Part shown: positions 15,536-22,959 of the stretch, piece after piece
Layout of the letters: every line of letters starts with the position of its first letter
Numbering within the stretch: the first letter of the stretch is position 1
Made by a program: the position numbers and the translations under genes
Origin: Candidatus Poseidoniaceae archaeon
Lineage (GTDB): Archaea; Thermoplasmatota; Poseidoniia; Poseidoniales; Poseidoniaceae
Direction of reading: 5' to 3'
DNA: 32,562 nucleotides
NCBI GenBank assembly: GCA_938084675.1
Contig: CALKGM010000030.1
Location: forward strand, 1 to 32,562
The notes under the pieces: model-generated
Databases searched by the model: none
Told to the model about the DNA's origin: nothing
What the model saw: the letters and a program-made list of their open reading frames with translations, nothing else

Positions 15536-16201
15536 ATGCATGAAATCATTTATTTTGCCTCACCTGGATTTGCCGAATCGTCTCGTTTTTGCCTCGAGAT
15601 ATCTGGGGTTGAATGGAAAAACACCGTAGTGGACTGGAATGGTTATTCAGAACTAAAGGAATCTGGAATTTTGCCGTACGGCTACCTGCCCATCATCAAG
15701 AGTCCAAACGGAATCATTGCCGAATCTAATGCATTGCTCCGCTACACCGGTGCACTTGCTGGACTTGAGCCAAAAGACCTCCACATGAGAGCTAAAGTGG
15801 ATGAATTGGTTGAGGTAATCAATGGTTGGAGGGAGAATTTTGTCCCTACATTTGGCATAGAAGATTTGGATGAAAAAATTGCAGCGCGCCAAGCAATGTT
15901 TGTGGAAGGGGGAAGTATGGACTCGGCCCTCAAAATCATATCTTCGGTCTACGCAGAGTCAAAAACAGGCTGGCTGGCGAATACCGAGAACATGTCGATT
16001 GCGGACGTCAAAGCATTTATTGACACTTTTATGCTTTTTTCGGGTCAATTTGACGGTATCACGAAAGATTTGCTTGAAAACTACCCGCTTCTCTTGCAAT
16101 TTCACGATTGGATGGCTAACGATGAACGAGTAAAGAACTACTACGCCAATTCAGATGAAATGCGCTGGGTCTTCAAGCCCGATGCATTCAACATGCGGTA
16201 A
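15536..16201 (+). CDS. Glutathione S-transferase-like protein
   Basis: This 221-residue soluble protein has the GST layout. The thioredoxin-like N-terminal domain (about 1-75) contains I-I-Y-F-A-S-P-G-F-A-E-S-S-R, with a candidate catalytic Tyr6, then G-Y-L-P-I-I-K-S-P-N-G with the cis-proline, and I-A-E-S-N-A-L-L-R-Y, where E-S contacts the glutathione gamma-glutamyl group in the family. The helical C-terminal domain includes an N-M-S-I-A-D-V-K-A-F-I-D N-capping-box-like region. Relatives conjugate or reduce electrophiles; archaea mostly lack glutathione, so another thiol may be used. ATG 15536 is preferred because GST strands begin almost at the N-terminus; an in-frame ATG at 15509 would add nine basic residues. 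It is convergent with the GIDE-like gene, 11 nt between stops. Confidence 0.8.
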   Translation: MHEIIYFASPGFAESSRFCLEISGVEWKNTVVDWNGYSELKESGILPYGYLPIIKSPNGIIAESNALLRYTGALAGLEPKDLHMRAKVDELVEVINGWRENFVPTFGIEDLDEKIAARQAMFVEGGSMDSALKIISSVYAESKTGWLANTENMSIADVKAFIDTFMLFSGQFDGITKDLLENYPLLLQFHDWMANDERVKNYYANSDEMRWVFKPDAFNMR

Positions 16202-16212
16202 TCGCTTCTTTC

Positions 16213-17562
16213 TCACAGCGTTGAAAGCCATGCAATGCCGCAGAGTATTGCAAGGAGAAGGGACGGCAAATAAGCCGAGGGGGCGCTTTCGGAATTTGAT
16301 AACGCCAAAATTTCAGAACCTCGGTGTACCATTACCTTGTGGCCTGGCTCTTCACCTTCTTTGGTAAGCATGATGAGGGAGGGGGCAATGGTTTTGTCAA
16401 CGGGTTGTTGTTCAATCTCTGCGTTCGTTTTTGGACGAGCATAGCAGTGAGAAAAGAACGGGTCTCCGATACTCCAGCCACTGGATTTCCACTCGTGTGA
16501 GGCCCTCAAATCACGAACTTTTCCGCTGGGACGGCTCCGAGTATTCCAGAGACTCCTGTCTTCGTCACTCCATGATCCTGTGGAGGGACGTGTGCCGACT
16601 GCGAGCAAATCGGATTCAACAGCCACCCCCCCTGTTCCATCGTGTACGAGAGCGAGCGCTCCTCCGTTATCGTTACGAATTCTACGGTAATCGCTACGAG
16701 ACTTCCATTCTCCGGATACATTTCCTTCGTCATCTTTTGTTTCAACATATTCTTCCCATTTGAACTGATGGCCGTACTCCCAATACCAATTCAGTTGGCC
16801 GTAAACGATTTTGTTTCGGTCACCATCAACAGCGATAGGTGGAACCCAGCCGTTCGCCAGCCGTGGACGCAGTTGCCCGAAGACTTCGACGCCCCCCATT
16901 GGAAGACCTTGCATGGATGATGTTGCGAGGTCACTAATACGCATGGTCTTCCTTCGGCGGAAAAACTGGACCATCAAAATCAGTAGAGCGATAGCGACAC
17001 CCGCACGAGCTGGGTCAACTTCGTTGTATTTTTCTACAGCAAGATAAACAAAAACTCCAGCTGCAAAACTTTGGAAAAGTCGGAGCATAGAGTACATCGT
17101 GAAGGTTGCTGGGACGGGGGTTCCGAGTTTGCGAGGATGTTCCGAAAGCATACCGCCCGCATCAGGGCTGTGAGGTGAGGCAAGGTTCCATTCTGCAATT
17201 TGAGGGGGGTTGAGAATCCATCCTTCGGTCTCAGTCCCTATGCTCGGCTGGGTTTTTTCTTGATTGGGCCCCGTTGCATAATGGACATCTGAACCTCCGG
17301 GTGACAGGTTTCGCAAATTGCGGACTACGATCACAATTGCCGAAGGGAAGGAGGCTGCGAGCATATATCCAAAGAAATAGATAACTACGGCAAGGGCAAG
17401 TGGGTTGTAAGGAGAGACTCCAAAGAGAATCCCAAGGGTTGTCAACATAAGGCCGAAAACAAAGAGAAACCAACGAGATAATCCGAATGGGAGATTGAAA
17501 TCAAAAAATGTGGGTTCAAGGGCTGGTGCAAGAATTTCTCGCACCTGTGCTTCGTCGGCCAT
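16213..17562 (-). CDS. Multi-span membrane protein with GIDE-like (E3 ligase-associated) domain
   Basis: This 449-residue protein has hydrophobic spans at about 31-50, 55-80, 153-175, 186-202 and 431-449. Between spans 4 and 5, residues about 210-400, lies a domain resembling GIDE, the middle domain of the mitochondrial E3 ligase MUL1/MAPL and of archaeal/bacterial relatives. It has L-P-M-G-G-V-E-V-F-G-Q-L near 220, the N-W-Y-W-E-Y segment near 258, and G-A-L-A-L-V-H-D-G-T-G-G-V-A-V-E-S near 301-317, which fits the family's D-x-T-G-x-x-x-V block. No RING finger is present, so ligase activity is not expected. Residues 85-150 form a polar, proline-rich loop between the second and third spans. 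It is divergent from the next membrane protein (99-nt gap), which may point to a shared envelope role. The GIDE assignment rests on motif pattern and needs a profile search. Confidence 0.62.
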   Translation of the reverse strand: MADEAQVREILAPALEPTFFDFNLPFGLSRWFLFVFGLMLTTLGILFGVSPYNPLALAVVIYFFGYMLAASFPSAIVIVVRNLRNLSPGGSDVHYATGPNQEKTQPSIGTETEGWILNPPQIAEWNLASPHSPDAGGMLSEHPRKLGTPVPATFTMYSMLRLFQSFAAGVFVYLAVEKYNEVDPARAGVAIALLILMVQFFRRRKTMRISDLATSSMQGLPMGGVEVFGQLRPRLANGWVPPIAVDGDRNKIVYGQLNWYWEYGHQFKWEEYVETKDDEGNVSGEWKSRSDYRRIRNDNGGALALVHDGTGGVAVESDLLAVGTRPSTGSWSDEDRSLWNTRSRPSGKVRDLRASHEWKSSGWSIGDPFFSHCYARPKTNAEIEQQPVDKTIAPSLIMLTKEGEEPGHKVMVHRGSEILALSNSESAPSAYLPSLLLAILCGIAWLSTL

Positions 17563-17633
17563 ATGGTATCTTTGATAGCCTCCCTTTTCCCCTTTTTGGA
17601 AGGAAAGTGAACAGAATCAACTTCTTTGAAAGG

Positions 17634-17640
17634 ATAAATA
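17634..17640 (+). promoter_or_regulatory. TATA-like box for multi-span membrane protein (leaderless GTG start)
   Basis: ATAAATA centred at 17637 lies 25 nt before GTG 17662. The spacing supports that GTG as a leaderless start. Confidence 0.55.
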
Positions 17641-17661
17641 CGGCGGACCCGTACGCAGGCC

Positions 17662-18312
17662 GTGGTTGATGCTGAAGAAATCGGTTTGAGTCTTTTGGAC
17701 CAAATTATTGAGGGGGGCATAGTTTATGCTGGCCTCATCCTTTCTTTTTCTCTGCTTTTATTTATTCAAGGGGGAAAGAGGCTACCGTTCACATTAGGGA
17801 CTGCTGGATTTCTTGTCGGTTATGGGATGTCGTACCTATTTGTCGACCAGTTCAATGAACTGGGAGTCGCCCTCAATGATGCACAATTTCAACTCTTGTT
17901 GGGGATTGTTGTTGCGGTTGGGGCCATGAGCATCGCACAAATCGCCGCCCGTTTTCTCGCTGCAGGGATGGTTTATCTTGCCGTTACACGCCTTATCTCC
18001 GTCGGAGATAGTTACGGATACGACTTCGAGGGTGACGCGTTTTTATCAGGGATTTTAACGCTTATAGCTCTTCTTTTCAGCCTATCATTCCGCAGACTTG
18101 TTCCTGCTGTTCTTGCTGCGATTATGGGGTCTCTTGGAATTCTCTTTTCGCTGTATCTCGCCCTTGGTTGGGATGTTTACCGGCTCGATGGGGGTTCGCT
18201 TGATGTCTATCTTGCAGCCCCGTTAATGATCGTAAGTTGTTACATCCAATTCAAATATTTCATGGCCGACGATGAAGAGTTGGATGGAGAAGAAAAGGAA
18301 TATGAGTTTTAA
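17662..18312 (+). CDS. Polytopic membrane protein, unknown function
   Basis: This 216-residue protein has about seven hydrophobic segments, near 20-35, 43-60, 77-93, 95-110, 128-141, 146-166 and 181-200, and an acidic tail (D-D-E-E-L-D-G-E-E-K-E-Y-E-F). I recognise no family or catalytic motif. The length and the regular spans resemble small integral membrane proteins of unknown role common in marine archaea. The GTG start at 17662 is supported by the TATA-like box 25 nt upstream. It is divergent from the GIDE-like membrane protein. The stop codon lies inside a strong hairpin that separates it from the SDR gene 39 nt downstream. Confidence 0.75.
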   Translation: MVDAEEIGLSLLDQIIEGGIVYAGLILSFSLLLFIQGGKRLPFTLGTAGFLVGYGMSYLFVDQFNELGVALNDAQFQLLLGIVVAVGAMSIAQIAARFLAAGMVYLAVTRLISVGDSYGYDFEGDAFLSGILTLIALLFSLSFRRLVPAVLAAIMGSLGILFSLYLALGWDVYRLDGGSLDVYLAAPLMIVSCYIQFKYFMADDEELDGEEKEYEF

Positions 18313-18336
18313 TCGCTCAATCCTTATTGAGTGATT
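18311..18336 (+). terminator. 11-bp hairpin at the end of the membrane-protein gene
   Basis: AATCGCTCAAT (18311-18321) pairs with ATTGAGTGATT (18326-18336) over an 11-bp stem with one G-U pair and a 4-nt loop. It begins within the TAA stop codon and ends 15 nt before the SDR start. This is the longest compact stem-loop I saw. It may mark the 3' end of the upstream transcript or sit in the leader of the SDR gene. There is only a short T-tract after it. Confidence 0.5.
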
Positions 18337-18351
18337 TGAACTGCCAACGGC

Positions 18352-19029
18352 ATGAAGATTGCTATTGTCACAGGTGCCAACCGAGGTATTGGGTTTGAAC
18401 TGACGCGCCAACTATTGGATTCAGGTTATGCTGTGCACGCGACATATCGGAGTAATATGGGGGGGCTAAAGGGGGTTCAACATGCCCATTTAACAACCCA
18501 TAGAGTTGATGTTCGTTCGGATGATGATGTGGCTGCTCTGATGGATTCAGTGGGGGGGCGTGTTGACCTTCTCGTCAATAATGCTGGAGTTCCTGATGGC
18601 CGATGGTCTTCAATTGCTGAGATTGACCTTCAAGAGACTGCGGAGGTATTCGAAATCAATGCGTTCTCTCCAGTACGAGTTACGCAGCATGCTCTGCCCT
18701 TACTCGCCAAAAGCGAGGGTGGGGTAGTCGCCATGATGTCGAGTTTGATGGCTTCGATTGACGATTGTAAAAGTGGGAAGTCGTATGCATACAGGGCTTC
18801 GAAAACAGCGCTCAACATGTTTGCTATTTCAATGAAAAATGAACTTGAAGCATTGGGCGCATCCCTCATTATTCTTCACCCTGGCTGGGTTGAAACCGAT
18901 ATGGGGGGGCCTCATGCCCCACTGACTCCTCAAGAGAGTGTGGAGGGTATCGTCGCTCGCCTAAACGAACAGAACGGGGAGTTGAGTGGTCGTTTCGTCC
19001 AGTACGATGGAAGAGAGTTGCCGTGGTAA
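18352..19029 (+). CDS. Short-chain dehydrogenase/reductase (SDR)
   Basis: This 225-residue soluble oxidoreductase is a complete classical SDR. The cofactor loop T-G-A-N-R-G-I-G is at 7-14, N-N-A-G at 76-79, the catalytic serine in the M-M-S-S-L segment (130/131), and the Y-R-A-S-K pair Tyr147/Lys151. H-P-G-W-V-E-T-D-M-G near 178-187 is the usual post-catalytic loop. The arginine after N in T-G-A-N-R-G-I-G and the YRS segment at the end of strand 2 (T-Y-R-S) are compatible with NADP(H) use. The closest general type is the sniffer/CsgA-like carbonyl reductase group; the substrate is unknown. It is followed after 90 nt by the peroxiredoxin, which may have its own promoter. Confidence 0.93.
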   Translation: MKIAIVTGANRGIGFELTRQLLDSGYAVHATYRSNMGGLKGVQHAHLTTHRVDVRSDDDVAALMDSVGGRVDLLVNNAGVPDGRWSSIAEIDLQETAEVFEINAFSPVRVTQHALPLLAKSEGGVVAMMSSLMASIDDCKSGKSYAYRASKTALNMFAISMKNELEALGASLIILHPGWVETDMGGPHAPLTPQESVEGIVARLNEQNGELSGRFVQYDGRELPW

Positions 19030-19119
19030 TCCGCATTGATTTACAGCCCGCTACCAACTATCATTTTCAAAGCGCAGGTTCATAATGATGGTTTGCTTGC
19101 GTTCATTTGAGGCGATATT

Positions 19120-19647
19120 ATGGGTAACATGATCGGAAAAGATGCTCCTGAATGGAGTGCAGATGCATACATTAGCGGTGAACGAGTGAACATCACGAGT
19201 GAAGGGATGAAAGGAAAATGGTACCTCATGTATTGGTATCCCTTTGATTTCACCTTCATTTGCCCAACTGAAATTGTCGGCTTTGAAGCCCTCAAAGAAG
19301 AATTTGCTGACGATGACATTACCGTCATCGGATGCTCCTGTGATTCATGGCATTCACACAATGCATGGTTCGCTGACAAGGAAATCTTCCCTGGCGGCGT
19401 CAACCACCACGTCATTGGCGACACCACTCAAAATGTCACCAAGGCATTCAACATGCGTAACAAAGAGGCTGGTTGCAGTTTCCGTGGAACCGTACTGGTT
19501 GACCCAGAAGGCAAGGTCCAAATGTATTCCATCAACAACATGGATGCGGGTCGAAGCCCTGCTGAAGTCTTGCGTACCAGTCAAGCAACACAAGCCGGTG
19601 GTTTGTGTGGGGCTAATTGGAAGAAGGGCGACGAATACGTCGTTTGA
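19120..19647 (+). CDS. Typical 2-Cys peroxiredoxin (AhpC/Prx1 type)
   Basis: This 175-residue cytoplasmic peroxidase reduces hydrogen peroxide, organic hydroperoxides or peroxynitrite. The peroxidatic centre P-F-D-F-T-F-I-C-P-T-E puts Cys48 in the conserved P-x-x-x-T/S-x-x-C arrangement. C-S-C-D-S near 72-76 resembles the family's C-S-x-D-S. The resolving Cys163 lies in the C-terminal G-G-L-C-G-A-N-W-K-K-G, where AhpC has V-C-P-A-x-W. The catalytic cycle therefore forms an intersubunit disulfide that needs a reductant. A small thioredoxin begins 16 nt downstream and is the obvious candidate. A GAGG sequence lies 8 nt before the ATG. Cys119 (E-A-G-C-S-F-R-G) is an extra cysteine near the active-site arginine. 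Confidence 0.96.
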   Translation: MGNMIGKDAPEWSADAYISGERVNITSEGMKGKWYLMYWYPFDFTFICPTEIVGFEALKEEFADDDITVIGCSCDSWHSHNAWFADKEIFPGGVNHHVIGDTTQNVTKAFNMRNKEAGCSFRGTVLVDPEGKVQMYSINNMDAGRSPAEVLRTSQATQAGGLCGANWKKGDEYVV

Positions 19648-19651
19648 TTCT

Positions 19652-19657
19652 GGAGGT
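19652..19657 (+). promoter_or_regulatory. Shine-Dalgarno sequence for thioredoxin TTG start
   Basis: GGAGGT lies 6 nt before TTG 19664, in the 16-nt gap after the peroxiredoxin stop. It indicates coupled translation in one operon and selects TTG 19664; ATG 19670 is two codons further on. Confidence 0.65.
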
Positions 19658-19663
19658 TTTCTT

Positions 19664-19981
19664 TTGGAGATGCTTGGTCGTGCCGACTGGCAGGAATTTC
19701 TTGAAGCCCCCTTTGCCATGCTCATGCTAGGTAAAACTGGGTGTCAAGCCTGTGAACAATGGACAGAAGAATTAGGCTCCTGGGACGTTCCCGAAGGAGT
19801 TCGAATTGGGAAAATCCTTCTTGATACTCCCGGAATGGGTCGTTTCAAAATCGCTCACCCCTGGGTTAGCGAAGTTGATGTTTTGCCGTACAACGCTCTT
19901 TTTGTTGATGGTGAACTCGTAAAACAATGGGCGGGAGGCGGGGTTACTCGCCTTGAGAATCGCCTCAAGCGCTTCTTGTGA
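19664..19981 (+). CDS. Small thioredoxin-like protein paired with peroxiredoxin
   Basis: This 105-residue protein has a thioredoxin fold with the redox motif T-G-C-Q-A-C-E-Q-W (Cys27, Cys30) on a strand-loop (FAMLMLGKTGC). A D-V-L-P-Y-N-A-L-F-V-D-G segment carries the conserved cis-proline (Pro75) and the last strands. The usual W-C-G-P-C is replaced by G-C-Q-A-C, so the partner range may differ from standard thioredoxin. Position and Shine-Dalgarno spacing put it in an operon directly behind the 2-Cys peroxiredoxin. It is the likely electron donor that resolves the peroxiredoxin disulfide; that is inference from context. The same reading frame is open far upstream through the peroxiredoxin gene, but that stretch is not coding. 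Confidence 0.85.
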   Translation: MEMLGRADWQEFLEAPFAMLMLGKTGCQACEQWTEELGSWDVPEGVRIGKILLDTPGMGRFKIAHPWVSEVDVLPYNALFVDGELVKQWAGGGVTRLENRLKRFL

Positions 19982-20024
19982 GCACCATTGAGCATCACGT
20001 GGAGATACGAACGGGTGGGGTCTC

Positions 20025-20411
20025 ATGGACGACGCACTTCCACTCCTTACGTTGGTTAAGAAAAATGAGATTGGTGTCTGCCCGTCCGATGAAGGGTCTG
20101 TCGGCTTGGACCAAACATTGCAGATGTTGTGTTCGTTTTACACCGTTGAGGATTTAGGAAGTTTTCTCTCAAGTGAGATATTTGAGCGCTACGGCCGAAC
20201 TCAAGATGCTTGGGTTGTTCTTGAACTCGGAATTTACAAAGATCATACGAAGACCATTGAAATGATTCCTTCCGCAGAAGACTTTACACTTGCAGACGCA
20301 TCTCAATCTGGCGTATTTGCAGGAGATGTTTGGCGAGGAAAAAACGTTGGTGACCTTCTGGATGCCGTCCGTACATGGCATAATGTTGTGAGTTCGAATG
20401 AACTTCAATAG
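20025..20411 (+). CDS. Unknown small protein downstream of peroxiredoxin-thioredoxin pair
   Basis: This 128-residue acidic soluble protein belongs to no family I recognise. It is predicted to mix helices and strands (Q-D-A-W-V-V-L-E-L-G-I-Y strand, T-K-T-I-E-M-I-P strand, V-G-D-L-L-D-A-V-R-T-W-H helix). It has two cysteines (C-P-S and L-C-S-F-Y), not in a CxxC pair. A G-G-T-G-G-G-G-rich stretch about 4 nt before the ATG could serve as a Shine-Dalgarno sequence. It follows the thioredoxin gene by 43 nt in the same direction, so it may belong to the peroxide-defence operon. Its last 7 bases overlap the end of the convergent DDAH-like gene. Confidence 0.65.
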   Translation: MDDALPLLTLVKKNEIGVCPSDEGSVGLDQTLQMLCSFYTVEDLGSFLSSEIFERYGRTQDAWVVLELGIYKDHTKTIEMIPSAEDFTLADASQSGVFAGDVWRGKNVGDLLDAVRTWHNVVSSNELQ

Positions 20412-21214
20412 AAAATTGAGCAGCAGGTCAGCGAACCATCTGCTGCACGAATTTCGCTCATGTCAATTTTTATGACTTCTAGTCCACGGCTGATGAGTTC
20501 AGCCTCAACTGTAGGATATCCCTCGGCAATCAACACCTTCTTTCCTGGCAGGCCAATGGTATTGCAGCCATACGCTTCTTCCGCAGGCATCCAGACAACC
20601 TCGCACCCGTCAGGAAGTTCTCCAAATGCATCTTTTGGAAGGTGGTCTTCTGGGACCATAATGAGTTGGTCGGTTGGGGTAGAACTAATGCTTGTCAAGT
20701 GAAGTGCGTGGCCTGGGATGTCAATAATACGCAACTCGTAGTCAAAGAAGTCGAGCAAGCTTCGCAGTGCTGCAATCCCCAAATCGTTCGTTCGGGATGA
20801 GCGGCCTACAAAAAACAGGTTTCCAAGTCGGATGATATCGCCTCCATCCATTCGTGCTTCGCCGCCCATTGTGCATGTTTGAACTCCCTCTAGAGATTCC
20901 ATGAGAAAGTTTGCAATCGGAGGTTGTTCTGCAACCCGGCTTGGGTGACCTGGTGTTGGGAGCAGGATGTGTCCGTCAACAACAACCGCTTGGTCTTCAA
21001 CAAACATGCAATCGGGATGGTTGTGGTCAGCATCAAGAACGGTGACTTCAACCCCTTCTTGGCGGAGAAGTTCACAATAGTCCTCGTGTTGTTTACGGGC
21101 AAGTTCAACGTCGGTTGGACCCGTTCCAAAGTAGCGAGCAAGCGCCCCCGTGTAGGAGTCGGGAACACTGCGAACCAAGGCGCGCGCCTTCTGGTCCAAC
21201 CGTACGGTTGCCAT
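20405..21214 (-). CDS. Dimethylarginine dimethylaminohydrolase (DDAH)-family guanidine hydrolase
   Basis: This 269-residue enzyme of the guanidine-group-modifying superfamily hydrolyses a (methylated) arginine-type substrate to citrulline plus an amine. Family landmarks are D-C-M-F-V-E-D-Q-A-V-V (68-78, substrate-binding acidic residues), M-D-G-G-D-I-I-R (122-129), F-V-G-R-S-S-R-T-N (135-143), the catalytic histidine in L-H-L-T-S (His162) and the nucleophile in D-G-S-L-T-C-C-S (Cys264 or 265, as in mammalian DDAH, which also ends L-T-C-C-S). The length is right for DDAH (about 250-285) and too short for arginine deiminase. Whether the substrate is dimethylarginine, arginine or another guanidine cannot be told. 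It is divergent from the first M28 lipoprotein, with a 130-nt gap. Confidence 0.9.
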   Translation of the reverse strand: MATVRLDQKARALVRSVPDSYTGALARYFGTGPTDVELARKQHEDYCELLRQEGVEVTVLDADHNHPDCMFVEDQAVVVDGHILLPTPGHPSRVAEQPPIANFLMESLEGVQTCTMGGEARMDGGDIIRLGNLFFVGRSSRTNDLGIAALRSLLDFFDYELRIIDIPGHALHLTSISSTPTDQLIMVPEDHLPKDAFGELPDGCEVVWMPAEEAYGCNTIGLPGKKVLIAEGYPTVEAELISRGLEVIKIDMSEIRAADGSLTCCSIFY

Positions 21215-21344
21215 GGTTACTCGGACAACGGGGGTTCCTTAACTGTTCGCCTTTTTATGGTATTGAATTTCCGTTGAGTGGAAACCGCTTACAGCAGCGT
21301 TAAATCGGCTCAGTAAAACTGTAACATTCAACAGGGAGAGAGGT

Positions 21345-22955
21345 TTGGGCAATGACATGCTGAGTTTGAGATTGAATGCTTTTGGCCTCATCGCTCTAAT
21401 GTTGATGGCCCCTTTGGCGGGTTGTTTTGGAGAAGATGGTGGTGGAGGGGTTAGCGCCTCCTCACTCAGTGTCGTTGAGGCAGATTCACTTCAGGGAGGG
21501 ATGTGGCAGACCATTACCCTCGAGGCGTCAGAAGACCTTGCTGTATTCCTACCGTATTTCGTCCAGGACCCTGGTTCCCTGCGGGCTCAGAACGGAACGG
21601 TATTGGACCTCTCCGAGGGTTCAAGCATTGAGGTCAGCATTCTACTACCGCCACGTAATTCTGACATTGTGTTCCTTATTGGTGAGAACGGTCGAACAAA
21701 CTGGCCAATCCGTGCCGCCGATGAGTCGTGGATGGATTGGATTGAGGATGGTTCAAAGGGATCTTCGATTCAAATTACAGATAATGAAGATGAAGGGGGA
21801 TTGTGGTCGTGGGTCGTCCCTGCAAACGCAACCGGCGGAGAGGTCGCTCACCTTCATTTGACAACAGAACGACCTCAGCGCTCCGACCTCACCGAAGAAA
21901 ATGGAGTTGAGGCAAGTGGTGGGTGGCTCAACGGTCGTGACGTCTACGAATGGGTAGATTTCATCACCGATGAAACTGCGGACCCCCTGGACCCAGCTGA
22001 CGGCGCCGTTGGCTTTCTTGACCGGTGGATTGGAAATGGAAATCCTGGTTATGAAGACGCAATCACTTACTTTGAAGGCGTCATGGTTGGATACGGTTTA
22101 GACGTTCAAGTACACCGGTTCCAGTCCGGTACTCTTTGGGCAGTCAACATCTGCGCCTACAAGACGGGCACGGTATATCCTGACGAATGGTTGGTCTTTG
22201 GCGCTCACTTTGACATCGCCCCCTATGCCACGCCCCCTACTGCTGTAATTCCGGGAACTGAACAACAAGGATATGGAACACGTACCGGCGCCTATGATAA
22301 CGCTGCAGGCTCTTCGATGGTGCTCTCAACAGCAAAGGTGCTCGCTGACTTCGATGCCCGACGAACAATGGTGTTCTGTTTGTGGTCTTCGGAGGAAGAA
22401 GGGCTTTGGGGCTCAAGTGCGTTTGCCGGCGACCTCCCTGCGGGCGTTACTGTGAGTAACTATCTCAATCTCGACATGGCGGGTATCAACTACCCCGGCG
22501 ACTTTGCACTTTCTGTATACCTCGGACCAGACGGTACGGGTGATGTCATCGATCAGAAGGGCATGTACCACCTTGCAGAATGGATTGGAGCAGACGCATT
22601 CAACCTAGCTGACCAAATTGAAAACGGACGTGAGGAGTGGGCGAATGGTGGAGAAAGTCCGCTGTGGGAAAACAACTACAAAGACACCGTCGCAATCTAC
22701 GAAAGTCCGACCGCGAGAAGCGACCACGATTCGTTCCAACAAATTGGTGTCGCAACGCTTGGCTGGAACGGTGTTGTTGATGGTTATCCTTGCTACCATA
22801 AGACGTGTGATAAACTCTCAACTATGGAGGAATACATGGCAACCGATAATGCAACTGGTGAAGCAAATCTCGTTCATTCGTGGGACATTGTAACATGGTG
22901 GGCTGTTTACGCATTCTTACACATGGACCAGACCCCGGTGCCCAATGAGTTGTGA
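21345..22955 (+). CDS. M28 family metallopeptidase lipoprotein (copy 1)
   Basis: This 536-residue surface peptidase has a signal peptide ending in the lipobox P-L-A-G-C (Cys27). A domain of about 170 residues without known family follows, shared with its paralog at 26354. The C-terminal half is an M28-type zinc peptidase with all ligands: G-A-H-F-D (His288), A-Y-D-N-A-A-G (Asp318), S-S-E-E-E (Glu350/351, catalytic base and ligand), N-L-D-M-A-G (Asp377) and C-Y-H-K-T-C-D (His485), the last between two cysteines that may form a disulfide. M28 enzymes are amino- or carboxypeptidases, so it probably trims peptides at the cell surface. The start is TTG 21345 with GGAG 6 nt upstream; ATG 21357 is an alternative. 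It is convergent with the SCO1 gene, 4 nt apart. Confidence 0.92.
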   Translation: MGNDMLSLRLNAFGLIALMLMAPLAGCFGEDGGGGVSASSLSVVEADSLQGGMWQTITLEASEDLAVFLPYFVQDPGSLRAQNGTVLDLSEGSSIEVSILLPPRNSDIVFLIGENGRTNWPIRAADESWMDWIEDGSKGSSIQITDNEDEGGLWSWVVPANATGGEVAHLHLTTERPQRSDLTEENGVEASGGWLNGRDVYEWVDFITDETADPLDPADGAVGFLDRWIGNGNPGYEDAITYFEGVMVGYGLDVQVHRFQSGTLWAVNICAYKTGTVYPDEWLVFGAHFDIAPYATPPTAVIPGTEQQGYGTRTGAYDNAAGSSMVLSTAKVLADFDARRTMVFCLWSSEEEGLWGSSAFAGDLPAGVTVSNYLNLDMAGINYPGDFALSVYLGPDGTGDVIDQKGMYHLAEWIGADAFNLADQIENGREEWANGGESPLWENNYKDTVAIYESPTARSDHDSFQQIGVATLGWNGVVDGYPCYHKTCDKLSTMEEYMATDNATGEANLVHSWDIVTWWAVYAFLHMDQTPVPNEL

Positions 22956-22959
22956 ACCA

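Noticed and set aside
19244-19981. A 245-codon open frame running through the peroxiredoxin gene into the thioredoxin
   Set aside because: Only the last 105 codons look like protein (thioredoxin fold, SD site at 19652). The upstream part lies inside the well-supported peroxiredoxin gene in another frame.
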